Source of the DNA: Niveibacterium sp. 24ML
GTDB taxonomy: Bacteria > Pseudomonadota > Gammaproteobacteria > Burkholderiales > Rhodocyclaceae
Assembly: GCF_026586805.1 (NCBI RefSeq)
Contig: NZ_JAPFHA010000015.1
Location: forward strand, 48,192-112,191
Direction: 5' to 3'
Length of the DNA stretch: 64,000 nt
Below, piece after piece: positions 30,241-39,028 of this stretch (its first letter is position 1; every line of letters starts with the position of its first letter). The notes under the pieces were generated by a model. It worked only from the letters and a program-made list of their open reading frames with translations. It had not been told where the DNA came from and searched no databases. The translations under genes and the position numbers were made by a program.

Positions 30241-31702
30241 CGTGACTTCAGGCTTCGAGGCGGCGCCGGCGCACACCGCGTTTTCGCTGCACACGCCGCT
30301 GCGCGAGCTGGTGCGGCGCGCGCCGGTAACGGTATCGCCCGAGGCGAGCGTGCGCGAAGCGCTTGAGTTGATGGACGCTGGGCGCATCGGTTCCGTGCTG
30401 ATCGCGGCAGAGGACGGCGTGCCGCAGGGCATTCTCACCTTTGGTGACGTGCTGCGGCGAATCGTGCTGGCCGAAGAGGGCAACCTTTGGCGGCCTGTCA
30501 CCGAGGTGATGACCCCCGGCGTGGTGCAACTCGGCGTGGAAGCGACCGCCTACGACGCGGTGCTGCTGATGGCCCGCCGCAATGTGCGCTACGTCACCGT
30601 GATGGATCGCAGCGGCCGCTTGGCTGGCGTGGTTTCGCGCGGCGACCTTTACAGCGCGCAGCGCATCGCATCGGAAGAGGTGGTCAATGCTGTGTTGTCG
30701 GCGCGCGACCTGCCGCAGCTTGTTCTGGCGGCCGAAACCGTGCGCGCTTTTTCGGTTCGCCTGGTGGCGCAAGGCATGGCGGCCGAGCAGACGATTCAGT
30801 GGATCTCTTCGCTGAACGACTTGATCGCTCTGCACGCGATCGATCTGGTGCGCGCACAGCACACGCTGCCGGAGGTTCCCTGGTGCTGGCTCGCGTTCGG
30901 CTCCGAGGGACGCTTCGAGCAGACGCTTGCCACCGATCAGGACAACGGCATCATCTTCGCCGCGCAAGGCGCTGCCGACACGGCGGCGCTGCGCGAAGCC
31001 TTCCTGCCCTTTGCGCTGGCGGTGAATCAGGCGCTTGCCGAGTGCGGATTCCCGCTCTGCAAGGGCGAGATCATGGCGAGCAACCCCAAGTGGTGTCTGT
31101 CGGCCGACGAGTGGCGGGCGCGCTTCCTGGGCTGGATCAGCCACGCCGAGCCGGTGGCCTTGCTCAATGCGAGCATCTTCTTCGACTTCCGTCCGCTTTA
31201 CGGGGACGCCACCTTATCTGACGCACTGCGCGACTGGCTGCTCGATCACACCGTGGGCAGCGCCCTGTTCCTGCGGCTGATGGCCGCCAATGCCTTGCAG
31301 TCGCGGCCGCCGCTGGGCCTGATCCGCGACTTCGTTTTCGACAAGAAGGGCGATCATCCGCGCACGCTCGATCTGAAATTGCACGGCGTGCGGCCCTACG
31401 TCGATGCGGCGCGACTGTTCGCGCTGGCGCAGGGCCTGCGCGCTACCAACACGGCGCAGCGTTTGCGCGATGCCTCGCGTCACGCATCGTTCGGTGGAGA
31501 AGACATCGCCGCGGTGATCGATGGTTACCACTTCATCCAGCTCCTGCGTTTGAAGAATCAGCAGGGCGAAGCAGCGTTCGGCTCGCCCAACCGGATCGAC
31601 CCGGCGCGCAGCATCAACTACCTTGAGCGGCAGGTGCTCAAGCACGCCTTCCGCCAGGCCAACCGCCTGCAAGACAGGTTGCGCGCTGACTACCGGCTGT
31701 GA
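30221..31702 (+). CDS. CBS-pair / DUF294 nucleotidyltransferase-like protein
   Basis: 493 residues from the ATG that overlaps the end of the upstream gene by 20 bases. Two CBS domains (about 20-145; SVREALELMDAGRIGSVLIA and YDAVLLMARRNVRYVTVMD), a DUF294 nucleotidyltransferase-like domain (AFGSEGRFEQTLATDQDNG near 228) and a DUF294 C-terminal domain. CBS pairs usually bind adenine nucleotides; the nucleotidyltransferase GSEGR motif resembles GlnD-type uridylyl/adenylyl transfer sites. In other bacteria this protein accompanies the DnaQ-like protein and the VC_2705 symporter, so it probably regulates acetate uptake, but its target is unknown. Confidence 0.9.
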   Translation: MPASATDVTSGFEAAPAHTAFSLHTPLRELVRRAPVTVSPEASVREALELMDAGRIGSVLIAAEDGVPQGILTFGDVLRRIVLAEEGNLWRPVTEVMTPGVVQLGVEATAYDAVLLMARRNVRYVTVMDRSGRLAGVVSRGDLYSAQRIASEEVVNAVLSARDLPQLVLAAETVRAFSVRLVAQGMAAEQTIQWISSLNDLIALHAIDLVRAQHTLPEVPWCWLAFGSEGRFEQTLATDQDNGIIFAAQGAADTAALREAFLPFALAVNQALAECGFPLCKGEIMASNPKWCLSADEWRARFLGWISHAEPVALLNASIFFDFRPLYGDATLSDALRDWLLDHTVGSALFLRLMAANALQSRPPLGLIRDFVFDKKGDHPRTLDLKLHGVRPYVDAARLFALAQGLRATNTAQRLRDASRHASFGGEDIAAVIDGYHFIQLLRLKNQQGEAAFGSPNRIDPARSINYLERQVLKHAFRQANRLQDRLRADYRL

Positions 31703-31756
31703 GCGTGGCCAACCTATACTCCTGCACTTTCCGCCGCCTTCCCTGAGCGCTTGTCA

Positions 31757-33826
31757 ATGGACTCCTACAGCCGGCGCCTCACCAAGCTCTACCTCTACTA
31801 CGTCGCCGGTTTCCTGTGTTTCCTCGCGATGCTTGCCGGCGCCGAGCGCGCAGGCATGCCGCCGCGCTGGATCGGCTACTCCTTCCTGCTCGCGACGATC
31901 GTGGTGTACGCAGCGATTGGTATTGCGAGCCGCACCTCGGATGTCGTCGAGTACTACGTAGCGGGCCGCCGCGTGCCCGCGGTTTTCAACGGCATGGCCA
32001 CCGCCGCAGACTGGATGAGCGCGGCCAGTTTCATCGGCATGGCCGGCACCTTGTACTTTGCGGGGTTTGACGGACTGGCGTTCGTGATGGGCTGGACGGG
32101 CGGCTATGTGCTGGTTGCCCTCTTGCTGGCGCCTTACCTGCGGCGCTTTGGCGCCTTCACGATTCCGGATTTTCTTGGCGCGCGTTACGAAGGCAACCTG
32201 CCACGCTTCATCGGGGTTGCCGCGGTGGTGCTGGCCAGCTTTGTTTATGTTGTGGCGCAGATCTACGGCGTGGGGCTGATCACCAGCCGCTTTGCTGGCA
32301 TCCAGTTCGAGATTGGCGTTTTTGTCGGGCTCGCCGGCGTGCTGGTCTGTTCGTTCATGGGCGGCATGCGGGCGGTGACCTGGACGCAGGTCACGCAATA
32401 CATCGTGCTGATCGTCGCCTATCTGGCGCCGGTCTTCATTCTGTCGTGGCACCTGACGGGTGTGCCTTTGCCGCAAATCATGTACGGCAAGGTGCTGCAG
32501 GATCTCACCAAGGTTGAACAGCGGCTGAGCGCGGATGCGCGCGAGATCGAGGTGCGCGCGTTGCGCGTCGAGCGTGCGGCGGAGTTCGAGGCGCGTGCGG
32601 CCGCGCTGCCGGGTTCGCTGGCACAGGTGCGCGCGTCGCACGAGGCGCGGCTCGATGAACTGCGCGCGCAGCCCAGCGCCTCGGCGCGAGAAATCGCCGC
32701 AGTGCAGCGGCAACTGCGCGAGATGCCGGCCAACACCATCGACGCGCATACGCAGTGGTCGCGTGCGCGCAGTGAAGAACTGGCCCAGGCGCGGCCCCCG
32801 ATGCCGCACGCCAAGCCGCATGCCGGAGCCACCGGCAAGGAAGCAGAGGATGCCCGCAACAACTTCCTCGCGCTGGTGTTCGTGCTGATGGTTGGCACCG
32901 CCGGCATGCCGCACATCCTGACCCGCTACTACACCACGCCGGGCGTGGCGGCGGCGCGACGCTCCGTCTTCTGGTCGCTGTTCTTCATCCTGCTGCTCTA
33001 CCTCACGGCGCCGGCCTATGCGGTGTTCGCCAAGTGGGAGATCTACACCCAGATCGTCGGTTCTCCGATCGCAGATCTGCCCGCGTGGGTGTCATCCTGG
33101 GGCCGGATCGGCCTGGTGAAGATCGAGGACATCAACCGCGATGGCGTGCTGCAACTCGCTGAACTGACCCTGAATCCCGATGTGATCTTGCTTGCCTTGC
33201 CAGAGATCGCAGGCTTGCCCTACATCGTCTCCGGGCTCGTTGCTGCTGGCGGGCTGGCAGCGGCGCTTTCGACGGCGGACGGCTTGCTGCTGACGATCTC
33301 AAGCACCTTGTCGCACGACGTGTATTTCCGCATGGTCAATCCACAGGCCTCGACGCCGCGCCGTTTGGTGGTCTCAAAGACATCGCTCCTGCTCGTCGCA
33401 TTCCTTGCGGCATGGCTTGCATCGCAGCGGCCCGACAGCATCGTCTTCACCGTCGGGTTCGCCTTCTCGATTGCGGCTGCCGGGTTCTTCCCCGCTTTGG
33501 TCCTCGGGATCTTCTGGGCACGCGCGAACAAATGGGGCGCCGTCTGCGGCATGGCAGGCGGGCTCGCGATGACGCTCTCCTACGCCGTCATGACCCACCC
33601 GTTCTTTGGCGGATCGATGGCTCACGCCTGGTGGGGTATCCAGCCAATCGCCAGCGGCGTCTTCGGTGTCATGGCCGGCTTCGCGATTACCGTCGTGGTC
33701 AGCCTCGCAACTCCGAAACCCAGCGCAGAGGCACGCTCGGTCGTGATGTTCGTCCGAACGCCGCGTAACGCCAGCCAGGTCGCCGCCGAAGACGCGGTAA
33801 GTTTGGAAAAACGGCTGACTCCCTGA
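31757..33826 (+). CDS. Large Na+/solute symporter, VC_2705 type (probable acetate uptake)
   Basis: 689 residues from the ATG (a TTG lies two codons upstream). About 13 membrane helices of the SSS family: EYYVAGRRVPAVFNGMATAADWMSAASFIG near the N-terminus, FGAFTIPDFLGARYEG and GLAAALSTADGLLLTISSTL. A hydrophilic insert of about 110 residues (about 250-360), rich in Arg, Glu and Ala and probably coiled coil, sits between helices, and an EF-hand-like DINRDGVLQLAE lies near 456. Context (acs, DnaQ-like and DUF294 partners) points to a short-chain acid, most likely acetate, as substrate; this is inference. Confidence 0.9.
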   Translation: MDSYSRRLTKLYLYYVAGFLCFLAMLAGAERAGMPPRWIGYSFLLATIVVYAAIGIASRTSDVVEYYVAGRRVPAVFNGMATAADWMSAASFIGMAGTLYFAGFDGLAFVMGWTGGYVLVALLLAPYLRRFGAFTIPDFLGARYEGNLPRFIGVAAVVLASFVYVVAQIYGVGLITSRFAGIQFEIGVFVGLAGVLVCSFMGGMRAVTWTQVTQYIVLIVAYLAPVFILSWHLTGVPLPQIMYGKVLQDLTKVEQRLSADAREIEVRALRVERAAEFEARAAALPGSLAQVRASHEARLDELRAQPSASAREIAAVQRQLREMPANTIDAHTQWSRARSEELAQARPPMPHAKPHAGATGKEAEDARNNFLALVFVLMVGTAGMPHILTRYYTTPGVAAARRSVFWSLFFILLLYLTAPAYAVFAKWEIYTQIVGSPIADLPAWVSSWGRIGLVKIEDINRDGVLQLAELTLNPDVILLALPEIAGLPYIVSGLVAAGGLAAALSTADGLLLTISSTLSHDVYFRMVNPQASTPRRLVVSKTSLLLVAFLAAWLASQRPDSIVFTVGFAFSIAAAGFFPALVLGIFWARANKWGAVCGMAGGLAMTLSYAVMTHPFFGGSMAHAWWGIQPIASGVFGVMAGFAITVVVSLATPKPSAEARSVVMFVRTPRNASQVAAEDAVSLEKRLTP

Positions 33827-33832
33827 TATAAT
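33803..33832 (+). promoter_or_regulatory. Sigma-70 promoter for tRNA-Ser(GGA)
   Basis: TTGGAA (33803-33808), 18-base spacer and a perfect TATAAT (33827-33832). The -35 lies inside the last codons of the symporter gene; the -10 begins right after its TGA, 14 bases before the tRNA. Confidence 0.75.
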
Positions 33833-33846
33833 TTTTGGCTCACCCC

Positions 33847-33937
33847 GGAGAGGTGGATGAGTGGTTTAAGTCGCACGCCTGGAAAGCGTGTTTAGGTGAA
33901 TAACCTAACGCGGGTTCGAATCCCGCCCTCTCCGCCA
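33847..33937 (+). tRNA. tRNA-Ser (anticodon GGA)
   Basis: 91 bases with encoded CCA. Acceptor GGAGAGG pairs with CCTCTCC; anticodon stem CACGC/GCGTG encloses CTGGAAA with GGA at 33881-33883; a long variable arm is present as expected for tRNA-Ser; T arm GCGGGTTCGAATCCCGC. A terminator hairpin follows. Confidence 0.97.
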
Positions 33938-33948
33938 GGAATTCCACG

Positions 33949-33984
33949 GAAACCCGCACAGCCAAAGGCTTTGTGGGTTTTTTG
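33949..33984 (+). terminator. Rho-independent terminator of tRNA-Ser(GGA)
   Basis: AACCCGCACAGCC / GGCTTTGTGGGTT stem (one mismatch and G-T pairs) with a short loop and TTTTTT tail. Confidence 0.75.
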
Positions 33985-34116
33985 TTGTTGAGATGCATGC
34001 CGTGTTGTCGTGTGTGCGGCGGCGCATTGAACGGAGTTCCGCTCTGATCAATGGTCTCAACGCCTTGGCGGCGGGGAGTGACCAGCCGGGGCGCACCGCG
34101 TCTGGTCGCGTAGCGT

Positions 34117-37100
34117 TTAGGTGGGCTGGTTTGCGGTGTCGGGCTTTGCGCCGAACTTGCGTTTGAGCCAGGCGCCGAAGTCGTCGAGGTAGGTGTACAC
34201 GACGGGCACCACGATCAGCGTGAGCATGGTCGATGCGATGACGCCGCCGATCACGGCGTGGGCCATTGGCGCACGCTGTTCCGCGCCTTCGCCCAGTGCG
34301 AGGGCCACTGGCAGCATGCCGAAGACCATCGCGAAGGTGGTCATGAGGATCGGGCGCAGGCGTGTGCGGCCGGCATCAATGATTGCTTGTCTTCGGGGAA
34401 TGCCGCGCTTCTGCGCTTGTTCAACGAAGTCCACCAGCAGGATCGCATTCTTCGTGACCAGGCCCATCAGCATGATGATGCCGATGATCGAGAAAATGCT
34501 CAGCGTGCTTTGCCCGATCATGAGGCCGAGGAAGACGCCAATCAGCGATAGCGGCAATGAGGTCATGATCGCCAGCGGATGCAGGAAACTGCCGAATTGC
34601 GAGGCGAGGATCATGTAGATGAAGATCACCGCAAGCGCCAGGGCGGCGACAGCGTAGCCGAAGGATTCTTGCATCTCCTTGTTCTCGCCGTCTTCGACGA
34701 TGCGGTAGCCCTCAGGGAGCCTGAAGTCCTTGAGTACTTTTTCGACGTCTTTGCCGACTTCGCCGGCGGAGCGGCCGGAGACGCCCGAGAAGACCCAGAT
34801 ATCGCGCATGAGGCTCTTGCGATTGATGCGCGTAGGGGCGGTTGAGGGCACCACCTTTGCAACCTGCGAGAGCGCGATCATGTAGGGCAAGCCAGTGGCT
34901 GGATCGTTGCGGTTGCTGGCGACCCAGAGGAGGTCCAGATCGCTGCCGGTGCGCCGCAATTCAGCAGGCAAACGAACCTTCACATCGTAGGCTTCCCCGT
35001 CGGGTGCCTGCCAGGTTGTGGCTGCCTGGCCCTCGATGAACGGGCGCAGCGTGCTGCCAATGCGCTCGACCGAAATCCCCAGATCGGACGCAACTGCGCG
35101 GTCGACCACGATTTCAAGCATCGGGCGGGTGTCTTCGGCGGTTGTTTGCACGTCCACAGTATTGGGGATCGCGCGGATGCGTGCCGCCAGGTCTTGCGAG
35201 AGTTTGGTCAGGACCGCGAGGTCTTCACCCTGCAGGCTCAGTGCGATGGGGTTGTCGCCGCCGCCGCCTTCGCCCACGCGGAGCGACTTGAGTTCTACGC
35301 CGCCGATTTGCTTGAGCCGCGCGCGCAGCCGCTCCAGCACTTGCTCCTGGGTTTCCGTGCGTTCGCGCTTCGGTACCAGCTTGATGTTGAGCCCGATCTG
35401 CTCAGGCCCTTGTGCTTGCCAACCTGAGTTGACGGTGAGGTAGCTGCGTTTGACTTCGGGGAACTCACGCAGAGCGGCATCAATCTGCTTGGCTTTCTCA
35501 AGCGAGTAGCTCAGGCTCGATCCGGTGGGCGTCATCATGCGCCCACCCAACTGGCCGAAATCGCCCTTCGGGACGAACTCGGACCCGATGAACTTGAGCA
35601 AGGGGAAACTGCCGAGGAAGGCTACCGCAGCGAGCACGATGACCCAGATGCGGTGGCCGAGTGACCATTCGATCAGCCGGCCATATCGGTTGGCGAGGAG
35701 GTCTTGAAAGCGCTCGAAGGCGTCCAGCCAACGGCCGAGCAAGCCCTTGCGATTGCCGCCATGTGCGTGAGGATCCGGCCAGACAGACGAGAGCATCGGG
35801 TCGAGCGTGAAGCTGACAAACATTGACAGCATGACCGCCGCCGCCACGGTCAGGCCGAACTGGTAGAAGTATCGCCCGATGATGCCGCCCATGAAGCCGA
35901 CAGGCAGAAACACGGCAACAATGGTGAGCGTGGTGGCGAGTACCGCGAGCCCGATCTCCTTGGTGCCGTCCAGTGCCGCATCGTGTGGGTTCTTCCCCTT
36001 CAGGGCGTGCCGAACGATGTTCTCGCGCACGACAATGGCGTCGTCGATCAGCAGGCCGATGCACAGGGACAGCGCCAGCAGCGTCATCATGTTGAGCGAG
36101 AAGCCCAGGGCCTGGATCACGAAAACAGATCCAAGCAACGCAAGCGGCAATGTCAGGCCCGTGATCACCGTGCTGCGCCAGGAGCCCAAAAAGACGAAGA
36201 CGATCAGGATCGTCAGCAGCGCGCCTTCGAGCAGCGTCTTCTTCACGTCGGCGAGCGAGTTGCGGATATCGTCGGAACCGTCGAACACCGCGTCCAGCAG
36301 CATGCCGTCGGGCAGGGTCGTGTTCAGTTCCTTGATCGTCGCGCGCACTCCGTCGGCCACCTCGACCGTGTTCGCTTTCGATACCTTGAATACTTCGATC
36401 GATAGCGCTGGTTTGCCGTTGATGAGTGCGTGAGAGCTCGGCTCGGCCTCGCCGTCAATCACGGTGGCGACATCGCGCAGCCGCACGACCGCATCGCCGC
36501 GCTGCACGATGACGATGTCCTCGAACGCCTTGGGTTCCTTCAGACGCCCTTGCACTTGCACCTGCATTTCCTGGCGCTGGTTCTTCAGTGCGCCGGCCGG
36601 CAGCATCTGGTTCTCGCGCCGTAGCGATTCGGTGATCTGTTCCACGCCCACGTTCAGCGCGCGCATGCGGAAGGGGTCGAGCTTGATCTGGATCTCGCGC
36701 TTGATGCCACCCACGAGCTGTGCGCGGCCGACGCCCTTCACCGTCTGGATCCGTTTGAGGATGATCTTCTCGGCGCGCTCCGTGAGCTCGCGCGAGGTAT
36801 GGCGATCAGAGGTGAGGCTGATCGACATGATCGGTTGATCGTTCTCGCCGAAACTCGAAATCGTTGATGGTTTGACCTCCTCACGGATCGTCGGGCGAAC
36901 CTGCGCCAGTTTGTCGCGCGCGTCGGCAATGGCTTTGTTCGCATCGACCGAGAGTTCGAACTCGACGAAAACCAGCGAGAAGTCCTGGTATGAACGCGAG
37001 GTCACCCGCTTGACGCCGGCGAGGGTATTCATCGCCTCTTCAATCTTTCGCGAGACTTCCGCTTCCACCACCTCTGGCGTTGCGCCGGGGTAGGGCGTTT

Positions 37101-37242
37101 CAATCGCTACGGCAGGGAAGGTGACGTCGGGCATCGCCTCAACCGTCAGGCGCTGGTAGGCAAACAGCCCCAGCACCGCAAGGCAGAGCATCAGCATCGT
37201 CGCGAAGACGGGGTTCTGCACCGAGATTCGGGTCAGCCACAT
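34117..37242 (-). CDS. RND efflux transporter permease (AcrB/HAE1-like)
   Basis: 1041 residues with the RND plan of 12 membrane helices and two large periplasmic loops. The N-terminus MWLTRISVQNPVFATMLMLCLAVLG is typical. The proton-relay Asp pair is in SLCIGLLIDDAIVVREN near residue 405; GMLPVALALGEGAEQRAPMAHAVIGG is a C-terminal family block. It would pump hydrophobic or amphiphilic compounds from the periplasm/inner membrane with an adaptor and an outer-membrane duct. The adaptor gene lies 20 bases upstream; no outer-membrane factor is in the window, so a shared TolC-like protein is assumed. Confidence 0.95.
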   Translation of the reverse strand: MWLTRISVQNPVFATMLMLCLAVLGLFAYQRLTVEAMPDVTFPAVAIETPYPGATPEVVEAEVSRKIEEAMNTLAGVKRVTSRSYQDFSLVFVEFELSVDANKAIADARDKLAQVRPTIREEVKPSTISSFGENDQPIMSISLTSDRHTSRELTERAEKIILKRIQTVKGVGRAQLVGGIKREIQIKLDPFRMRALNVGVEQITESLRRENQMLPAGALKNQRQEMQVQVQGRLKEPKAFEDIVIVQRGDAVVRLRDVATVIDGEAEPSSHALINGKPALSIEVFKVSKANTVEVADGVRATIKELNTTLPDGMLLDAVFDGSDDIRNSLADVKKTLLEGALLTILIVFVFLGSWRSTVITGLTLPLALLGSVFVIQALGFSLNMMTLLALSLCIGLLIDDAIVVRENIVRHALKGKNPHDAALDGTKEIGLAVLATTLTIVAVFLPVGFMGGIIGRYFYQFGLTVAAAVMLSMFVSFTLDPMLSSVWPDPHAHGGNRKGLLGRWLDAFERFQDLLANRYGRLIEWSLGHRIWVIVLAAVAFLGSFPLLKFIGSEFVPKGDFGQLGGRMMTPTGSSLSYSLEKAKQIDAALREFPEVKRSYLTVNSGWQAQGPEQIGLNIKLVPKRERTETQEQVLERLRARLKQIGGVELKSLRVGEGGGGDNPIALSLQGEDLAVLTKLSQDLAARIRAIPNTVDVQTTAEDTRPMLEIVVDRAVASDLGISVERIGSTLRPFIEGQAATTWQAPDGEAYDVKVRLPAELRRTGSDLDLLWVASNRNDPATGLPYMIALSQVAKVVPSTAPTRINRKSLMRDIWVFSGVSGRSAGEVGKDVEKVLKDFRLPEGYRIVEDGENKEMQESFGYAVAALALAVIFIYMILASQFGSFLHPLAIMTSLPLSLIGVFLGLMIGQSTLSIFSIIGIIMLMGLVTKNAILLVDFVEQAQKRGIPRRQAIIDAGRTRLRPILMTTFAMVFGMLPVALALGEGAEQRAPMAHAVIGGVIASTMLTLIVVPVVYTYLDDFGAWLKRKFGAKPDTANQPT

Positions 37243-37262
37243 GGTCGGGGATCCTTATGCAC

Positions 37263-38399
37263 TCAGGCTGCGGGCTTGACGCGGACTGCCAGGTTTTCGG
37301 TCGCGCCCTTAAGGCCGACCGCGACCACGCGTTCGCCCCCCAGAAGGCCCTTGGTGACGCGGACCTGCTCGGCGCTCAGGCGCTCATATTCAACGGCTTG
37401 CCACTTCAGTTTGCCGTCGGCGAGAACCCATACGCCGCGCCCCTTCGGCGATGTCTGTATCGTAGTGATTGGCAGGAGGATCTGCGCCTCGGCGGCGCCG
37501 GTAGCGATTTCGCCGCTCACATACAGACCGGCGCGCAGCCGTTCATCCGGGTTATCCACCGATACATAAGCCAGCACATTGCGGGTGCCGGCCTGAGTGA
37601 TCGGGTTGATCCGCGTCAGAGTGCCGGCAAAGGTTTCATCGCCAAAGCCTTCCGCTTTCAGTCGTACCTGCTGGCCGGGCGCGAGTTTGGCGATGTATTG
37701 GCTGGGGATCGAGGCTTCGGCCTCGAGCTTGCGCAGATCGACGATCGAAAACAGCTTGCGGTTGGGCTCCACCCACTGGCCGGGTTCCACTTGCCGGTAC
37801 GAAACGGTGCCCGAGAAGGGGGCGATCACGCGGGCGTCCTTCACCGCGCGCTGCACGATTGCAAGCTGTGCACGCTGGGCGTCCAGTGCTGCCTGGCGCT
37901 CGGCGAATCCGCCCATCGTGTTGTCGAAAGCGTTCTTCGAAATGTAGTTTTGTTCGAGCAAGGCGCGGCTTGACGTTCGATTGCGCTCCGCCACCCGCAT
38001 CTGCTCTTCGGCACTAGCCAAGGCGGCAGCACGCTCTGCCAGCCGCGCACGCAGATCCGATTCGTCAAACCGCGCGAGCACCTGGCCCGCAGTGACCTTG
38101 TCACCCGGTCGTGCACTGACTTCAGCGACGCGACCTTCGAACGGCGCAATCAAATGGATCTGCGTCAAGGGGGTGAGGGTACCCGCCAGCAACACCGTGG
38201 GCTGATGCGAGACCCGCTTTGCCTCCAGCGTGTCGCCACTGCCGAGCTCCATCAGCGTGACGGCGGTATCTGCCTTCGGGCCGACTTCCTTTTTTGACGA
38301 CAGCGCATAGACGGCACCGCCGGTTGCGAGCAGCAGCATCGTTCCGCCAATCACCCAATTTCGACGCGCTTGTGGCGTGCCCGTGATCACTTTGAGCAT
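37263..38399 (-). CDS. RND efflux periplasmic adaptor (membrane fusion protein)
   Basis: 378 residues from the ATG MLKVITGTPQARRN; a longer frame upstream crosses the promoter region and is unlikely. One N-terminal anchor helix (WVIGGTMLLLATGGAVYAL), a split lipoyl domain (LIAPFEGRVAEVSARPGDKVTAGQVLARFD and VIAPFSGTVSYRQVEPGQWV), an alpha-hairpin between them, and beta-barrel/membrane-proximal domains. It links the permease encoded downstream to an outer-membrane channel. A near-perfect palindrome 98 bases upstream is a candidate repressor site. Confidence 0.93.
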   Translation of the reverse strand: MLKVITGTPQARRNWVIGGTMLLLATGGAVYALSSKKEVGPKADTAVTLMELGSGDTLEAKRVSHQPTVLLAGTLTPLTQIHLIAPFEGRVAEVSARPGDKVTAGQVLARFDESDLRARLAERAAALASAEEQMRVAERNRTSSRALLEQNYISKNAFDNTMGGFAERQAALDAQRAQLAIVQRAVKDARVIAPFSGTVSYRQVEPGQWVEPNRKLFSIVDLRKLEAEASIPSQYIAKLAPGQQVRLKAEGFGDETFAGTLTRINPITQAGTRNVLAYVSVDNPDERLRAGLYVSGEIATGAAEAQILLPITTIQTSPKGRGVWVLADGKLKWQAVEYERLSAEQVRVTKGLLGGERVVAVGLKGATENLAVRVKPAA

Positions 38400-38496
38400 G
38401 GTTGGCCGACTCCGGGGCGCGCTATGGCGTAAAAGGCAGAACAACGGGTTGGGGGGAACTGATTCTAGGTGGCCGACCCGGACAGTGTTTGTCGGA

Positions 38497-38527
38497 TTTG
38501 TGTCATGTACCAGTACGACGACACAAA
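38497..38527. promoter_or_regulatory. Palindromic operator candidate (TetR type) for the RND operon
   Basis: TTTGTGTC (38497-38504) and GACACAAA (38520-38527) form an 8-bp perfect inverted repeat; between them GTAC-CA-GTAC is a second symmetric element about the same centre. It lies about 30 bases upstream of a minus-strand TAGAAT box and 98 bases upstream of the adaptor start. TetR-type repressors often bind such sites before RND genes; no regulator gene is in the neighbourhood. Confidence 0.6.
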
Positions 38528-38582
38528 CTGCCTTTCTGAAGTTGATCGAGGGTTCGGGAGTTTGCAGGGGGGCGAAACGAAC

Positions 38583-38617
38583 GAGGGGCCAGACGTATCG
38601 GGCCCCTCTGGGTTTTT
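38583..38617 (+). terminator. Orphan plus-strand terminator
   Basis: 8-bp stem GAGGGGCC / GGCCCCTC, 10-base loop, then TGGGTTTTT. No plus-strand gene precedes it; the nearest plus-strand transcript start would have to lie in the RND regulatory region. Confidence 0.6.
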
Positions 38618-38814
38618 GGTGCCCGTCTTGCCGTGTTGTCTGGCTTCGCCTGCTTGTGTCCAAGTCACGCAGGCGTGCAATCTGTCGCCGCATTCACACT
38701 CCGGATAGGTTTCTCGGGGCGGCGGGCAGAATTACCCGTTTCGGCCCCTTTACCGGTTCTTCTACCCGGATTGGGTGTGGATGGCTACGGACGGGGCGGT
38801 ACGGTGCGGAACAA

Positions 38815-38854
38815 CAAAAAACCCGCCAGCCCTCTATTCAAGTGGCTGACGGGT
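38815..38854 (-). terminator. Terminator of tRNA-Thr(CGT)
   Basis: On the minus strand an ACCCGTCAGCC / GGCTGGCGGGT stem (one mismatch) with a 12-base loop is followed by TTTTTTG. Confidence 0.8.
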
Positions 38855-38882
38855 TCGCGTGGTACGACTTGGAACGCTGAAT

Positions 38883-38958
<76 letters not shown>

Positions 38959-38968
38959 GAAGCCGCGC

Positions 38969-38998
38969 ATTCTAGTCCAAGGCAGGTTTTGCGCGCAA
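38969..38998 (-). promoter_or_regulatory. Putative promoter of tRNA-Thr
   Basis: On the minus strand TTGCGC (38998-38993), an 18-base spacer and TAGAAT (38974-38969), ending 10 bases before the tRNA 5' end. Confidence 0.55.
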
Positions 38999-39003
38999 GT
39001 TTT

Positions 39004-39028
39004 GCTGATTCATAAATTACGAATCAGC
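39004..39028. repeat. Palindrome repeating part of the tRNA-Thr anticodon arm
   Basis: GCTGATTC (39004-39011) and GAATCAGC (39021-39028) are a perfect 8-bp inverted repeat with a 9-base AT-rich spacer. Its right half ATTACGAATCAG is identical to 12 bases of the tRNA-Thr anticodon arm at 38920-38931, 85 to 90 bases away and in the same orientation. Confidence 0.8.

Larger units (their letters stand above)
38400..38882. other. Regulatory intergenic region upstream of the RND pump
   Basis: 483 bases with no convincing protein gene. It holds a TAGAAT -10-like box on the minus strand (38462-38467), the palindrome at 38497-38527, a plus-strand terminator-like hairpin at 38583-38617 with no assigned gene, and the tRNA-Thr terminator near 38821-38854. 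The remaining sequence (about 38620-38815) shows nothing I can assign. Confidence 0.6.

Noticed and set aside
38377..38880. Plus-strand frames over the RND regulatory region
   Set aside because: They cross the operator, a terminator and the tRNA-Thr terminator, with no ribosome site or protein-like composition.
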